DNA of 38,617 bases, from contig JACQVH010000165.1 in NCBI GenBank assembly GCA_016209895.1, positions 1 through 38,617 of the forward strand, in the 5' to 3' direction. Both the position numbers and the translations under genes were made by a program. The notes beneath the pieces are model-generated. The model had not been told where the DNA came from. It did no database searches and worked only from the letters and a program-made list of their open reading frames with translations. Below, piece by piece: positions 7,451-15,668 of the stretch. Origin of the DNA: Candidatus Hydrogenedentota bacterium (GTDB taxonomy: Bacteria > Hydrogenedentota > Hydrogenedentia > Hydrogenedentales > SLHB01). Each line of letters begins with the position of its first letter. The first letter of the stretch is position 1.

Positions 7451-10234
7451 TCAAAACATCCGAGGCAACCCCAGCGTTGCCTTGCCGGCGGAATCGGTCT
7501 TAGAATTTTGATTGGCCCCATACGCGATTGGCGTCGTGTTCCATTTCTTCAACGCTTCCGGATTGGGAACGATCATAATCACGTCGCCTTCGCCCGTCGG
7601 AAATTCGGCGAGTCCCTCTTCCAGAGAACGTGGGTCGTGTCCGTTCGTGAACACGTACGCATTCTTCCACGGGCTCTCGAATCTGCAAGTCTTCCCAAGT
7701 CGGCTGACCACGCACACCCAGCGTACCTCGCCATTCCCTATCTCCGCGGAGACCACGAACCCATCCGTGGCGTGTAGTGTGAACCGCGCATTCCGGTGTC
7801 TCGCGGCCGGGGCCACCCGAATCACCCCGTCGTGGCTTTGAAGCAAGGCCTCGTTCATCGCGCATGCCAAAACCGACATGGACTCCATACCCATGTGGCG
7901 AAACGGCCACGCCGGAAACGGAAACTGCGCTTGGTCACGGTCGGCCTTGGGAAGCGAGGCGTCCTTTACCAGGGTGGTCCTGAATCGCAGCGCGGCATCG
8001 GCTTTCATGATGTCGCGCGGCCCGTAGTGTCCGAAGCCGTTGCAGTAGAACTGCCAGCGTCCGGGCCACAGCGCAAGGACTCGAGCGAGTTCATCCGAAA
8101 GACCCAGGCGCGCCAGCACGATGGGCAGCGGGTCCCAACCCATGCCCGCGACACCGAAGGCTTTTGCGGTGTTCACGGCAGTTTTGAACGGCGCGGAATC
8201 GCGGTCCGCGAGACCGATAAGTCCGGACGGGAACACGGGCGCGAATTCCACCCACGGAAAGATGCCGGCGTAGCATTTCATGTCTTCTGGTATACCGCTG
8301 TATGGAGTCTTGTTCCACTCCAACGCCTGGACCATTTCAAATGGGTCCTGAACAGCGTTGGGCGGGTCATCGTTGGCGACGAACGAAGTCAGGAGGCGGT
8401 TCTCCTTGAGGCCGAACCCGGCCGCAAAGACGTCCTCCGAGAAAACGGCTTCCCCTTTGAACAAAGCCCGTGTGAGTGACCAAGTCCCATTCTCGTGGGC
8501 GATAAGTTCCGGCGCGGCCTTGATCACGGGCAACGGGGCCAAGTTGTCAAGCATGGTCTTCCACGTAGTTGCCCGCGGTTCCTCGACGCCGGCTTCCGCT
8601 AGTGCGGCCAGGGCGGTCGCGAAGAGCACGCGGCCATACACGAGTTCTGTGATGGCATCACGGAGCAGAATCCACCCCTCATACCCCGTCCCGCTCTTGG
8701 CGTGATACGCGCCGTCGGCGCCGCGCTCGAACAGGGACTCAAAGAATCTTGCCGCTTCGAGAAGGTACGGGAGTGCGCGAGTCTTGAGGAATTCGCGGCT
8801 GCCCGTGAACCGGTACTGGCGCCAGAAATCCATGGCGATCTGCGCCACGGGCGTATGGTTGTGAAATTCACTCGCGGAATTGTAGCCCCGCCGCTCGCAC
8901 ACGTCGGAAACGATCGCGCCGTCCGCATGGAACGCTTCGCGCGCGTCCTGCTGACCGTAGGGAAGGGCGTTGAATCGGTACTTCAGGTACGAATCTACCA
9001 GTTCGTGGTGGCCGGCCGCGTTCAAGGGCCAATAGACCTCCTGCTGGTTCCAGTGAAAACAGAAATTCCAGTTCTGGACATCGCGGTTCCAGCCCCAGAG
9101 ACCATTGATGAAGCGACCGGGATACGCGCCGCGTTGTGAGGCGTTGGCGTAGTACATGGCCAAGTGCCACAGGTTGTCGAGGTAGTCATCGCCGAATTCC
9201 ATCAGCGACCGCCCCCAAAACGTTTTCCATGCCGCCGCGTGCGTTTCGGCGAGTTGCGAGATTCCCTTCTCGCGCGCCGCCGTCAACGCCCTCTTCACCT
9301 CCGGGATGGGGTCTTCCCGCAAGGGCGAAGTGACCGCGAGTAGTATGTCGAAGGTCTTGTCCGCGTCTCCGGTGACGGCGATCCGGGCCGCATGGGAGTG
9401 CAGGCGCGTGTAGGTGGGCGTGGCACCAATCCGCCCGGCCACGTGGCAGCCGGCGGCAAAGTCGCCGTTGGTCAATTGGTGAGTCAGGTAGGCGCCCGCG
9501 TCGTCCACGGCGGCCTGGCTCCCCTTGATCCCGAGTGCGGAATCGCGGTTGACCAAGGCATACCAATGGGAGAACGTCCGCGAACCGTAGCGCTCGAGGG
9601 TTACATTCACGGGTACGTCCTCGTTTAGCTTGCTCATTATTTCACAGCAGAACAGGCCCGTGTCGTGGTCTACAAACGCGCGCGCGGACACCGCGCCCAG
9701 TGGGGTAAGCGAGGTGAGCGTCATCGTCGCGTCCGCCAAGTTCAGCCGTGCATTGAAGTCGGACAGGTAGAAGACGTCGAAAACCGGCATCTGAAAATCA
9801 ACGATCAGCCGACAGGCGTGCCGCAGTGCTGTGCTGAATTCCTCTTCTTCCGCGCGCCAGTTGTGAAACCGGCCAAATGCCGCGTCATCCCAGAGGTCGC
9901 ACTTGTTCGCCGCGAACACCAGCTTTGTGTCGTCGGTCCAACAGAGGATGCCGATGTCGCCGTTGCCGAGAGGCAGGCCCTGCATCGGATCGCTGGGCGG
10001 CGTCAGATACACCAAGTCGTGCTTGGCGACGCGCCCCGGCCAAGGAATCTCCCATGAGGCCGTCTTAGGATCAAATGGCGATTCGATCATTTTCGTGGGT
10101 TCCTCCAAGGTTCCTTGCGTTGTTCCTCCCGGTACCACACTTGGCGCAGCGCTGGCCTCCATCTTGGCCGACAACGAGGCTGCGGGTATGCTGACCATGC
10201 CCATCTTCAAGAATCTCCTTCGTGTTATCTCCAC
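7451..10234 (-). CDS. Tat-exported GH95-like alpha-L-fucosidase/galactosidase family protein
   Basis: 927 residues starting at a GTG. The N-terminus EITRRRFLKMGMVSIPAASL is a Tat signal nearly identical in layout to that of the downstream hydrolase, so the two are probably exported by the same route. LPLGNGDIGILCW near residue 85 matches the N-terminal super-sandwich entry of GH95. GLWGWNRDVQNWNFCFHWNQ and QEVYWPLNAAGHHEL around 370-400 match the (alpha/alpha)6-barrel active-site region, where GH95 enzymes place Asn/Asp/Glu residues. The length fits the family. GH95 members cleave terminal alpha-1,2-L-fucose or L-galactose by inversion. The exact sugar cannot be read here. The gene lies 71 bases after the TPR membrane protein gene and one base before the next hydrolase gene. 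Confidence 0.8.
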   Translation of the reverse strand: MEITRRRFLKMGMVSIPAASLSAKMEASAAPSVVPGGTTQGTLEEPTKMIESPFDPKTASWEIPWPGRVAKHDLVYLTPPSDPMQGLPLGNGDIGILCWTDDTKLVFAANKCDLWDDAAFGRFHNWRAEEEEFSTALRHACRLIVDFQMPVFDVFYLSDFNARLNLADATMTLTSLTPLGAVSARAFVDHDTGLFCCEIMSKLNEDVPVNVTLERYGSRTFSHWYALVNRDSALGIKGSQAAVDDAGAYLTHQLTNGDFAAGCHVAGRIGATPTYTRLHSHAARIAVTGDADKTFDILLAVTSPLREDPIPEVKRALTAAREKGISQLAETHAAAWKTFWGRSLMEFGDDYLDNLWHLAMYYANASQRGAYPGRFINGLWGWNRDVQNWNFCFHWNQQEVYWPLNAAGHHELVDSYLKYRFNALPYGQQDAREAFHADGAIVSDVCERRGYNSASEFHNHTPVAQIAMDFWRQYRFTGSREFLKTRALPYLLEAARFFESLFERGADGAYHAKSGTGYEGWILLRDAITELVYGRVLFATALAALAEAGVEEPRATTWKTMLDNLAPLPVIKAAPELIAHENGTWSLTRALFKGEAVFSEDVFAAGFGLKENRLLTSFVANDDPPNAVQDPFEMVQALEWNKTPYSGIPEDMKCYAGIFPWVEFAPVFPSGLIGLADRDSAPFKTAVNTAKAFGVAGMGWDPLPIVLARLGLSDELARVLALWPGRWQFYCNGFGHYGPRDIMKADAALRFRTTLVKDASLPKADRDQAQFPFPAWPFRHMGMESMSVLACAMNEALLQSHDGVIRVAPAARHRNARFTLHATDGFVVSAEIGNGEVRWVCVVSRLGKTCRFESPWKNAYVFTNGHDPRSLEEGLAEFPTGEGDVIMIVPNPEALKKWNTTPIAYGANQNSKTDSAGKATLGLPRMF

Positions 10235-10305
10235 GTAACGGCTCCACTAAGACATTCGCGGCGAACCCGGCGCGCCAAGAATTGCGCAGACCATCTCGCC
10301 CGCCT

Positions 10306-12138
10306 CTATTTTGGAGCGCTCTGCGCCCGCTTGGGTTGCAAGGCGCCCAGGCGGTCATGGGCGGCGCGGAAGTCCGGCTGGAGGCTCAGCGCGTCAGAAT
10401 AGGCCTGAATTGCCTGTTCAAATCTGCTTTGGCGTTCGAAGGCAGCACCGAGGTTGTAATAAACCAAGGTATTGCGGAAACCGAGCTGAAGCGCTTCTCG
10501 GTAGCAAGTAACGGCTTCATCCAATCGGCCGAGCCGGGCCAACTCATTGCCCAAATTACACCGTAAATCCCCTCGGGACGGCGCGAGGCGGACTGCGGAT
10601 TGGTAATGGCCGAGCGCCTCGTCATGGCGATTAAGGTGCGACAACGCTTCGGCGAGGTGCGCGTGCGTGTCGGCATCGCGGGGACTCAATTCGAGCGCGC
10701 GCTCGTAGTGAGCGAGGGCGTTATCGAAATTTCCCTGACGGGCGAACACGAATCCAAGGTTGAATTGGGCCGGAGAAAAGTCGGGCTTCAGGCGTGCCGC
10801 ACTGAGGAAATGTTGAAAGGCCTTATCGGTAACACCACGTTCGAGTAGGGCGGTGCCGAGGTTGTTATGGGCCATGTAATTATCTCGGGTGACGCGCAAT
10901 GCATGCGTGTATACGGTCTCGGCGTTGCGCCAGTGCCCCACTTGTAAGACCGACATAAGTCCTAGGCCGATAAGAAGGACAGTAGCCAGGGCGATCAACG
11001 CACGCTCTGAAATGTCGCGTTTCTGCCACCCGTCCGCAATGGCCCACGTCAATGCGATGAATAGACCGATTAAAGGGATGTAGGTATACCGGTCGGCTTG
11101 TACGTGCGTGCCGTATTGCACGACACCAATGACCGGAAGTAGTGAGACAATGAACCACCACCAGCCCAGGAAAAAATAGGGAGCGCGGCGCCACCAGAGC
11201 ACGGCTGTGGCGGTGCCGGCAATCAACACAAACAATGAAACGGCTACTTGCCACGCGGGCGGAATGGACGTCGGGTTTGGGTAGAAGATCGCGAAACTGT
11301 GCGGGACAATCGTCTTGAACAGGTAGGTACCGTAGGAGACGACGCCATTGATCAACCGCACGGATAATCGCGCGTCGTGAAAGGTCCGGATGATGCCGGA
11401 CGACTGAGCCGTGTGATAGGTAATCGCGCAGGAAAGGAACGCGAGTATCAGAAGAGGAACTTTTTCTGCTACCAGGAGCGTGCGCGACGTGCGCCAGGGT
11501 TGGGATTGATTCACTCCGGTGTCCCAGCGGTTCAGCGGCCAATAGTCCATCAAGAGCAACACCAGCGGGAGCGTGACCAGCATCGGCTTGGCCATCAAGC
11601 CGAGGACGAGGCATACGGCGACCATAAGCCAACGCCGCACGGTCGGCTGCCGGGTATAATTCAGATACGCAAGCATGGTCAAGAGCCAGAACAAGGCGCT
11701 GATCAAATCTTTGCGGCTGGAAATGCTGGCCACCGGCTCGACATGAAATGGATGCAGGGCGAATAGGGCGGCCACCATCAGGCTACGGCCCGGGGCTCCC
11801 GTCATACGCCGCAGCACGTGATAGAGCAAGAGCGAATTCGCGAGGTGAAACAGGAGGCTGACGCAATGATGGGCGCCCGGGTTGAGACCGAAGAGTTGGC
11901 AATCGAGCATGTGCGAAATCCAGGTGATGGGATGCCAGTGGCCGATCTCGGTATACGTGAATGCGCGCGCCAAATTCCCCGGGGTCAGCCCCGATTGCAC
12001 AAATAGATTGCGGGTTACATATAGGTGGTCGTCCAGGTCGATAAAATCATTGAGGGCGAGGCGCGCAAAGACAAGTATGATGGCTGCGGCCAAAGCCGAC
12101 AGGGCAAGCTTATGCAGGCGTACGTCGGAACAGGGCAT
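10306..12138 (-). CDS. Polytopic membrane protein with C-terminal TPR repeats (DUF1736/TMTC-like GT-C fold)
   Basis: 610 residues. The ATG at 12138 is preceded closely by AAGGAG; a TTG at 12168 would add ten residues. Residues 1-400 hold about ten membrane spans and the GT-C hallmarks FIDLDDHLYVTRN (acidic DxD-like motif in the first loop), GHWHPITWISHMLDCQLFGL and HPFHVEPVASISSRKDLIS. Residues about 410-600 carry five to six TPR units (NNLGTALLERG, FNLGFVFARQGNFDNALAHY, CNLGNELARLGRLDEAV, YNLGAAFERQSRFEQAI). This layout matches bacterial relatives of eukaryotic TMTC O-mannosyltransferases, common in Planctomycetota and related groups. The bacterial function is not established; lipid-linked sugar transfer to exported proteins is a reasonable guess. 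It starts 43 bases after the epimerase gene. Confidence 0.85.
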   Translation of the reverse strand: MPCSDVRLHKLALSALAAAIILVFARLALNDFIDLDDHLYVTRNLFVQSGLTPGNLARAFTYTEIGHWHPITWISHMLDCQLFGLNPGAHHCVSLLFHLANSLLLYHVLRRMTGAPGRSLMVAALFALHPFHVEPVASISSRKDLISALFWLLTMLAYLNYTRQPTVRRWLMVAVCLVLGLMAKPMLVTLPLVLLLMDYWPLNRWDTGVNQSQPWRTSRTLLVAEKVPLLILAFLSCAITYHTAQSSGIIRTFHDARLSVRLINGVVSYGTYLFKTIVPHSFAIFYPNPTSIPPAWQVAVSLFVLIAGTATAVLWWRRAPYFFLGWWWFIVSLLPVIGVVQYGTHVQADRYTYIPLIGLFIALTWAIADGWQKRDISERALIALATVLLIGLGLMSVLQVGHWRNAETVYTHALRVTRDNYMAHNNLGTALLERGVTDKAFQHFLSAARLKPDFSPAQFNLGFVFARQGNFDNALAHYERALELSPRDADTHAHLAEALSHLNRHDEALGHYQSAVRLAPSRGDLRCNLGNELARLGRLDEAVTCYREALQLGFRNTLVYYNLGAAFERQSRFEQAIQAYSDALSLQPDFRAAHDRLGALQPKRAQSAPK

Positions 12139-12181
12139 CCACTCCTTATATACGCGACAAAAAGGCAAAACAAGTCGAGTG

Positions 12182-13135
12182 TTAATTACTTCCGTACGAG
12201 GAGGCGCGGTGGCGTCTTCGGGCGAGTTCGCTGGCGTACTTACGGCCGAGCGAGTCTGCGTGCTCGGTGGCCCAGTCCGTCAAGCGAGTCGTTCCCGCGG
12301 GTGGCGCGTCCACATAGAGCAGATCAGCCATGAGGCCGGCGATTTCGTCGCGGGTGATTAGCACATCGTTCATCAGTTTTCCAAGGAGCCATCCGGCTAC
12401 GTAACCGAGGCCGGGTGGAACGGAAATGATCGGGCGCGGCGTACCGATAATCTTGCCGATAGTCCGCACTAACTCGCGGAAGGTGAAAGTTTCCGGACCA
12501 ATGGCGTTGATGATGACATTTTCTCGAGACCGACCTTGTTCGACGGCCAAATTGGCGAGGTCTTCCACGTACATCGGCTGAATTCGGTATTGACCGTCGC
12601 CGAACACGCCAAAGACGGGCAGATGTCGCAAGGTCCACGCAATGTTATTGATTAGGATGTCTTCGTTGCCGAAAAGCACGGGCGGGCGGAGGATGGCGTG
12701 GGACAAGCCGCTTTCTTTCAGAACTCGTTCGAGCCGGCCTTTTCCACTGAAGTATTCCAGAGGGGAGTCTTCCGCGGGATTTGTGATGCTGACATGGACG
12801 ATTCGCTCGACTCCGGCTTCTCGCGCAGCGTTAAACAATGATTCCGAGTTGCGCACGGCGTCGGCATGGGAGAATGACTTGTGGTTAAACCGTACCCAGT
12901 ACGTATTATAGAGGACGCGGATGCCGTGCAACGCTTCTTTCAATCTTGACGGCTGATCGAAGTTGAAGCGAAACGCCTGCACCTTGTCGCCGAACAGGTT
13001 TCCCCGTTGAATCGAGTTGGTAAGGGTGATGACGTTGACGCCTTGGGCCAGCAGCCTTTCAGCGACGTACCGTCCGGAATACCCGAAGGCGCCGGTGACA
13101 GCATGTGTCTCTTGGCTTGAAGGTGGGGCGCTCAC
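12182..13135 (-). CDS. NAD(P)-binding NmrA/NDUFA9-like atypical SDR epimerase
   Basis: 317 residues from a GTG at 13135 that overlaps the TGA of the upstream gene; AGGAGG lies four bases before it. The dinucleotide-binding loop TGAFGYSGRYVAERLL opens the Rossmann fold. Later segments (NAAREAGVERIVHVSI, YFSGKGRLERVLKESGLSHAILRPPVLFG, FGDGQYRIQPMYVEDLA, NAIGPETFTFRELV) match complex-I NDUFA9-like/atypical SDR proteins. Catalytic YxxxK is not obvious, as usual in this subgroup. Members act as NAD(P)H sensors, quinone-linked reductases or assembly factors. Its place in a run with hydrolase and GT-C genes does not fix a substrate. Confidence 0.85.
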   Translation of the reverse strand: MSAPPSSQETHAVTGAFGYSGRYVAERLLAQGVNVITLTNSIQRGNLFGDKVQAFRFNFDQPSRLKEALHGIRVLYNTYWVRFNHKSFSHADAVRNSESLFNAAREAGVERIVHVSITNPAEDSPLEYFSGKGRLERVLKESGLSHAILRPPVLFGNEDILINNIAWTLRHLPVFGVFGDGQYRIQPMYVEDLANLAVEQGRSRENVIINAIGPETFTFRELVRTIGKIIGTPRPIISVPPGLGYVAGWLLGKLMNDVLITRDEIAGLMADLLYVDAPPAGTTRLTDWATEHADSLGRKYASELARRRHRASSYGSN

Positions 13136-13482
13136 ACGTCCTCCTCTAGCCACTGCACAAACTGCTGCATGTCTTTATCGAGTATTCGGCGTTTTGCGTC
13201 CGGGTCTGTGATCGAAGGATCGGATTGCATTTGCGCGGGATATTGCGCCCAGGCAATTACATCGCGGTAATCCTGCTTGGCCATCTCGACGAGTTCCCGG
13301 ACCTTTCCCGCGTTCCCGCTGCACAACTTGAGAATACAAAGGTGGACCCGCGGCACTTCGCGTTCGTACGATTCGGTACCGTAGCGCGCCAACTCCTGGC
13401 GCACCCGAGCTTGCATACTCGGGTCGGGGAATATGCGTGGAAGCTGGCGATTCAGATAGGCCTCGTAGTCCATGTATTGCAT
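13132..13482 (-). CDS. Hypothetical protein, 116 residues, first gene of the minus-strand run
   Basis: I do not recognise the family. The frame is open to 13662, but the upstream part overlaps the divergent ATPase gene, so the start is placed at ATG 13482 (alternative 13473). The protein is soluble, mostly helical and charged. Its conserved-looking core is REVPRVHLCILKLCSGN followed by REVLELV-like helices and an acidic C-terminus (QFVQWLEEDV). Its stop overlaps the GTG start of the epimerase gene (GTGTGA), which implies coupled translation. No signal peptide. Confidence 0.65.
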   Translation of the reverse strand: MQYMDYEAYLNRQLPRIFPDPSMQARVRQELARYGTESYEREVPRVHLCILKLCSGNAGKVRELVEMAKQDYRDVIAWAQYPAQMQSDPSITDPDAKRRILDKDMQQFVQWLEEDV

Positions 13483-13574
13483 CGTCTGGTCAGCGAATGA
13501 TGTGAAGCGTCTCGGGAAGATGATATCATGGGAACATTCGAAGATGTTTGTTCCCAGGACAGTCGGAAGAACCC

Positions 13575-14849
13575 ATGCTCGAAGAGTTGGAGATTGAAAA
13601 CTACAAATCACTGCACCGGGTATCGTTTCGAGTCCCACAGTTTGGCGTGCTGGTAGGGGCAAATGCCGCCGGCAAGTCGAATTTCGCTGACGCGATCGAG
13701 TTTTTGCAACTTGTAGCGATGGCGGGTCTACCGTCGGCAGTCAGTGACAAAGGCGGTTATGAGAATCTCTGCTTTCGCCGCGCCCGCCGTGCGAAGGGTG
13801 CAATTCGATTTCGTACCAGGATTACCGGCATAAGCCTCAGGTTCTCTGAAGGGAACAACAAGCAGCGAATCAAACTCAACTTTGACTACAGTTTCTCTTT
13901 CAGGGCGAAAAAGCAGGCCATCAGCTCGGAGTTCGTCGTGGCTTCCGAAGAATTCAGTCTTACGTATGAATCGCCACGGGACAACGGAAAGAACCGTAAG
14001 GGGTTGACTTATCGTCGCAGTCCCGAAGGAGTTCACCTCCAAGTTGAAGGTAGTAAGCATCCAGAAGTAATCCCGCCGGAGCGTTTTCTACAGAGTATCC
14101 TGGGTGGAGACAAGAGGGCATTTCCCGAAGACGATCTCATCTTGACAAAGCTGCTCAAGCCCTTGCCGCCTTTCTTCTTTCTCACCGAGTATTTGTCGAA
14201 GTTTCGAGTCTTCCAGATCATGCCTTCCGCCACCCGGAAGGCGGCATCGGCTTCGGGTTCACGAGAGATGGGCAAGCACGGTGAAAATTTGCCGGCCGCG
14301 TTGAGCGCCTTGCAACGGGAGGACGGGAAGGCCTATCAAGGACTACTCGACCAGTTGCGACTAGCGGTTCCCACCGTACAAAAACTTGAAACGGGGTACG
14401 TAGAGACGCGAGAACTCGGCTTGTTCCTACGCGAGGAAGGCATGGCGCGCAGAATGTTTGCGTCGGAACTTTCCGACGGAACCCTGAGAACCATAGCGCT
14501 GTTCCTTCCGCTTACGTTCCCAAGCTATGGTCTGGTCGTGATTGAAGAGCCGGAAAACTGTATCCATCCCTGGGTGGTCCGGCAGTTTGTAAGCGCGTGT
14601 CGTGAAATGACAGAAGGACGACAAATCATCCTGACGACCCACTCCCCGGTGCTGGTGTCGGAACTCAAGGCCGAAGAGTTATTCGTCGTCGAAAGACGCG
14701 ATGGCGAGACCCGGATTGTGCCCGCTTCCGAAGCCGCAACCGGCGTGGACGAGATCGTCAATGCGGGGGTGATGAAACTTGGACAGTATTGGGATTCGGG
14801 GGCAATGGGCGCTGTTCCTGAACAACTCATATTACCCTCGGTGAAATGA
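13575..14849 (+). CDS. AAA family ATPase of the RecF/OLD-like ABC type
   Basis: 424 residues from ATG 13575; an upstream TTG at 13548 is less likely. The N-terminus LEELEIENYKSLHRVSF and Walker A GANAAGKSN (28-36) are typical of OLD/RecF-like ATPases (AAA_21). A long variable middle is followed by a signature-like ELSDGTLRTIALF, Walker B LVVIEEPENCIHP and a His switch TTHSPVLVSEL. The stop overlaps the start of the next gene by four bases (ATGA), so the two products are made together. Such ATPases paired with a TOPRIM-like partner form split OLD-type anti-phage or abortive-infection systems. That role here is inferred from architecture and pairing only. Confidence 0.9.
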   Translation: MLEELEIENYKSLHRVSFRVPQFGVLVGANAAGKSNFADAIEFLQLVAMAGLPSAVSDKGGYENLCFRRARRAKGAIRFRTRITGISLRFSEGNNKQRIKLNFDYSFSFRAKKQAISSEFVVASEEFSLTYESPRDNGKNRKGLTYRRSPEGVHLQVEGSKHPEVIPPERFLQSILGGDKRAFPEDDLILTKLLKPLPPFFFLTEYLSKFRVFQIMPSATRKAASASGSREMGKHGENLPAALSALQREDGKAYQGLLDQLRLAVPTVQKLETGYVETRELGLFLREEGMARRMFASELSDGTLRTIALFLPLTFPSYGLVVIEEPENCIHPWVVRQFVSACREMTEGRQIILTTHSPVLVSELKAEELFVVERRDGETRIVPASEAATGVDEIVNAGVMKLGQYWDSGAMGAVPEQLILPSVK

Positions 14850-15478
14850 AATCCCGTCCCTTGGTGACGCGACGCCCTCTCATTGGTCTTGTCGTCGAGG
14901 GGACGATCGAGTATTCCGCGCTCCCCGATTTCATAAGGAGGCTGGGGCTACGTGCAACACGCCCGGCCTGCTTGCATGGACAGCCGGTTGAGGCTCCGAC
15001 CGAAGTTCTTGTCTCAAGGCATCTCGCGCCACATGTCCGCGCTCAATTATTGGAGGGCGCGGACTACGTGTGGATCGTGATTGATCTGGAAAGCCGTCGA
15101 ATTGACGCGGACGAGTTTTGCGCAGATGTTCTCGGTAAACTGATCAAGGAGATTGCTCGAACCGAAAGTGATTCCGCAGCACGAAGGTTGCGCGTCGCGA
15201 TCTGCGACCGAACTTTTGAGAATTGGCTCTTGGCGGATCCCAAGGGATTGCGGCGCTGTAAGCTCATTGGCCGCGACTTATCCAAACAGGTCCGATGTCA
15301 CGCCGACGGAAAGGACGCAATCACCATACTCAAGTCGGCAATGTCACGTGGGGTTCGCTACCACAAACCGGTTCACAGTTCAAAATTGGCGCGCTATATT
15401 CGAGTGGAAGATTCAAACGTGAAATTATGTAGCGAGTCTTTGCGCACGTTTGTGAAAGCACTCTGTTCCATTCCGTAG
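14846..15478 (+). CDS. TOPRIM-like partner protein (DUF4276-like) of the AAA ATPase
   Basis: 210 residues. The start overlaps the ATPase stop (ATGA). The N-terminal strand GLVVEGTIEYSALPDFIRRL puts a glutamate in the position of the TOPRIM Glu. YVWIVIDLES near residue 75 supplies the acidic strand of the DxD region, and ENWLLADPKGL near 130 is the ExWLLAD motif seen in DUF4276 proteins. TOPRIM-type proteins of this kind are predicted metal-dependent nucleases; with an OLD-like ATPase the pair recalls AbiL, RloAB or PARIS-like organisation. Family naming is from motif memory and not certain. No signal peptide or membrane span is seen. Confidence 0.75.
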   Translation: MKSRPLVTRRPLIGLVVEGTIEYSALPDFIRRLGLRATRPACLHGQPVEAPTEVLVSRHLAPHVRAQLLEGADYVWIVIDLESRRIDADEFCADVLGKLIKEIARTESDSAARRLRVAICDRTFENWLLADPKGLRRCKLIGRDLSKQVRCHADGKDAITILKSAMSRGVRYHKPVHSSKLARYIRVEDSNVKLCSESLRTFVKALCSIP

Positions 15479-15528
15479 ATCGTGGTGCCCTGGTGATCCG
15501 GTTCTAGTGCTTCACTCTGAAGGGACGT

Positions 15529-15557
15529 TTGGGTGGTTGGGAACCGGATGTTATAAT
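15529..15557 (+). promoter_or_regulatory. Promoter upstream of the glycosyltransferase-methyltransferase gene
   Basis: TTGGGT (15529-15534) and a perfect TATAAT (15552-15557) are separated by 17 bases. Transcription would start near 15564, about 105 bases before the ATG at 15669. The -35 box matches the consensus at only three positions. Confidence 0.5.
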
Positions 15558-15668
15558 CGCCGGCTTGGATGAACAGTTCAACGGTCCCTGTAGCGAAAGT
15601 GACACGCTTGTGCGTCGTTTGAATAGACTGATCGATTCCCCGTCCTATTTTGAGTTTGTAGCTTCTTG

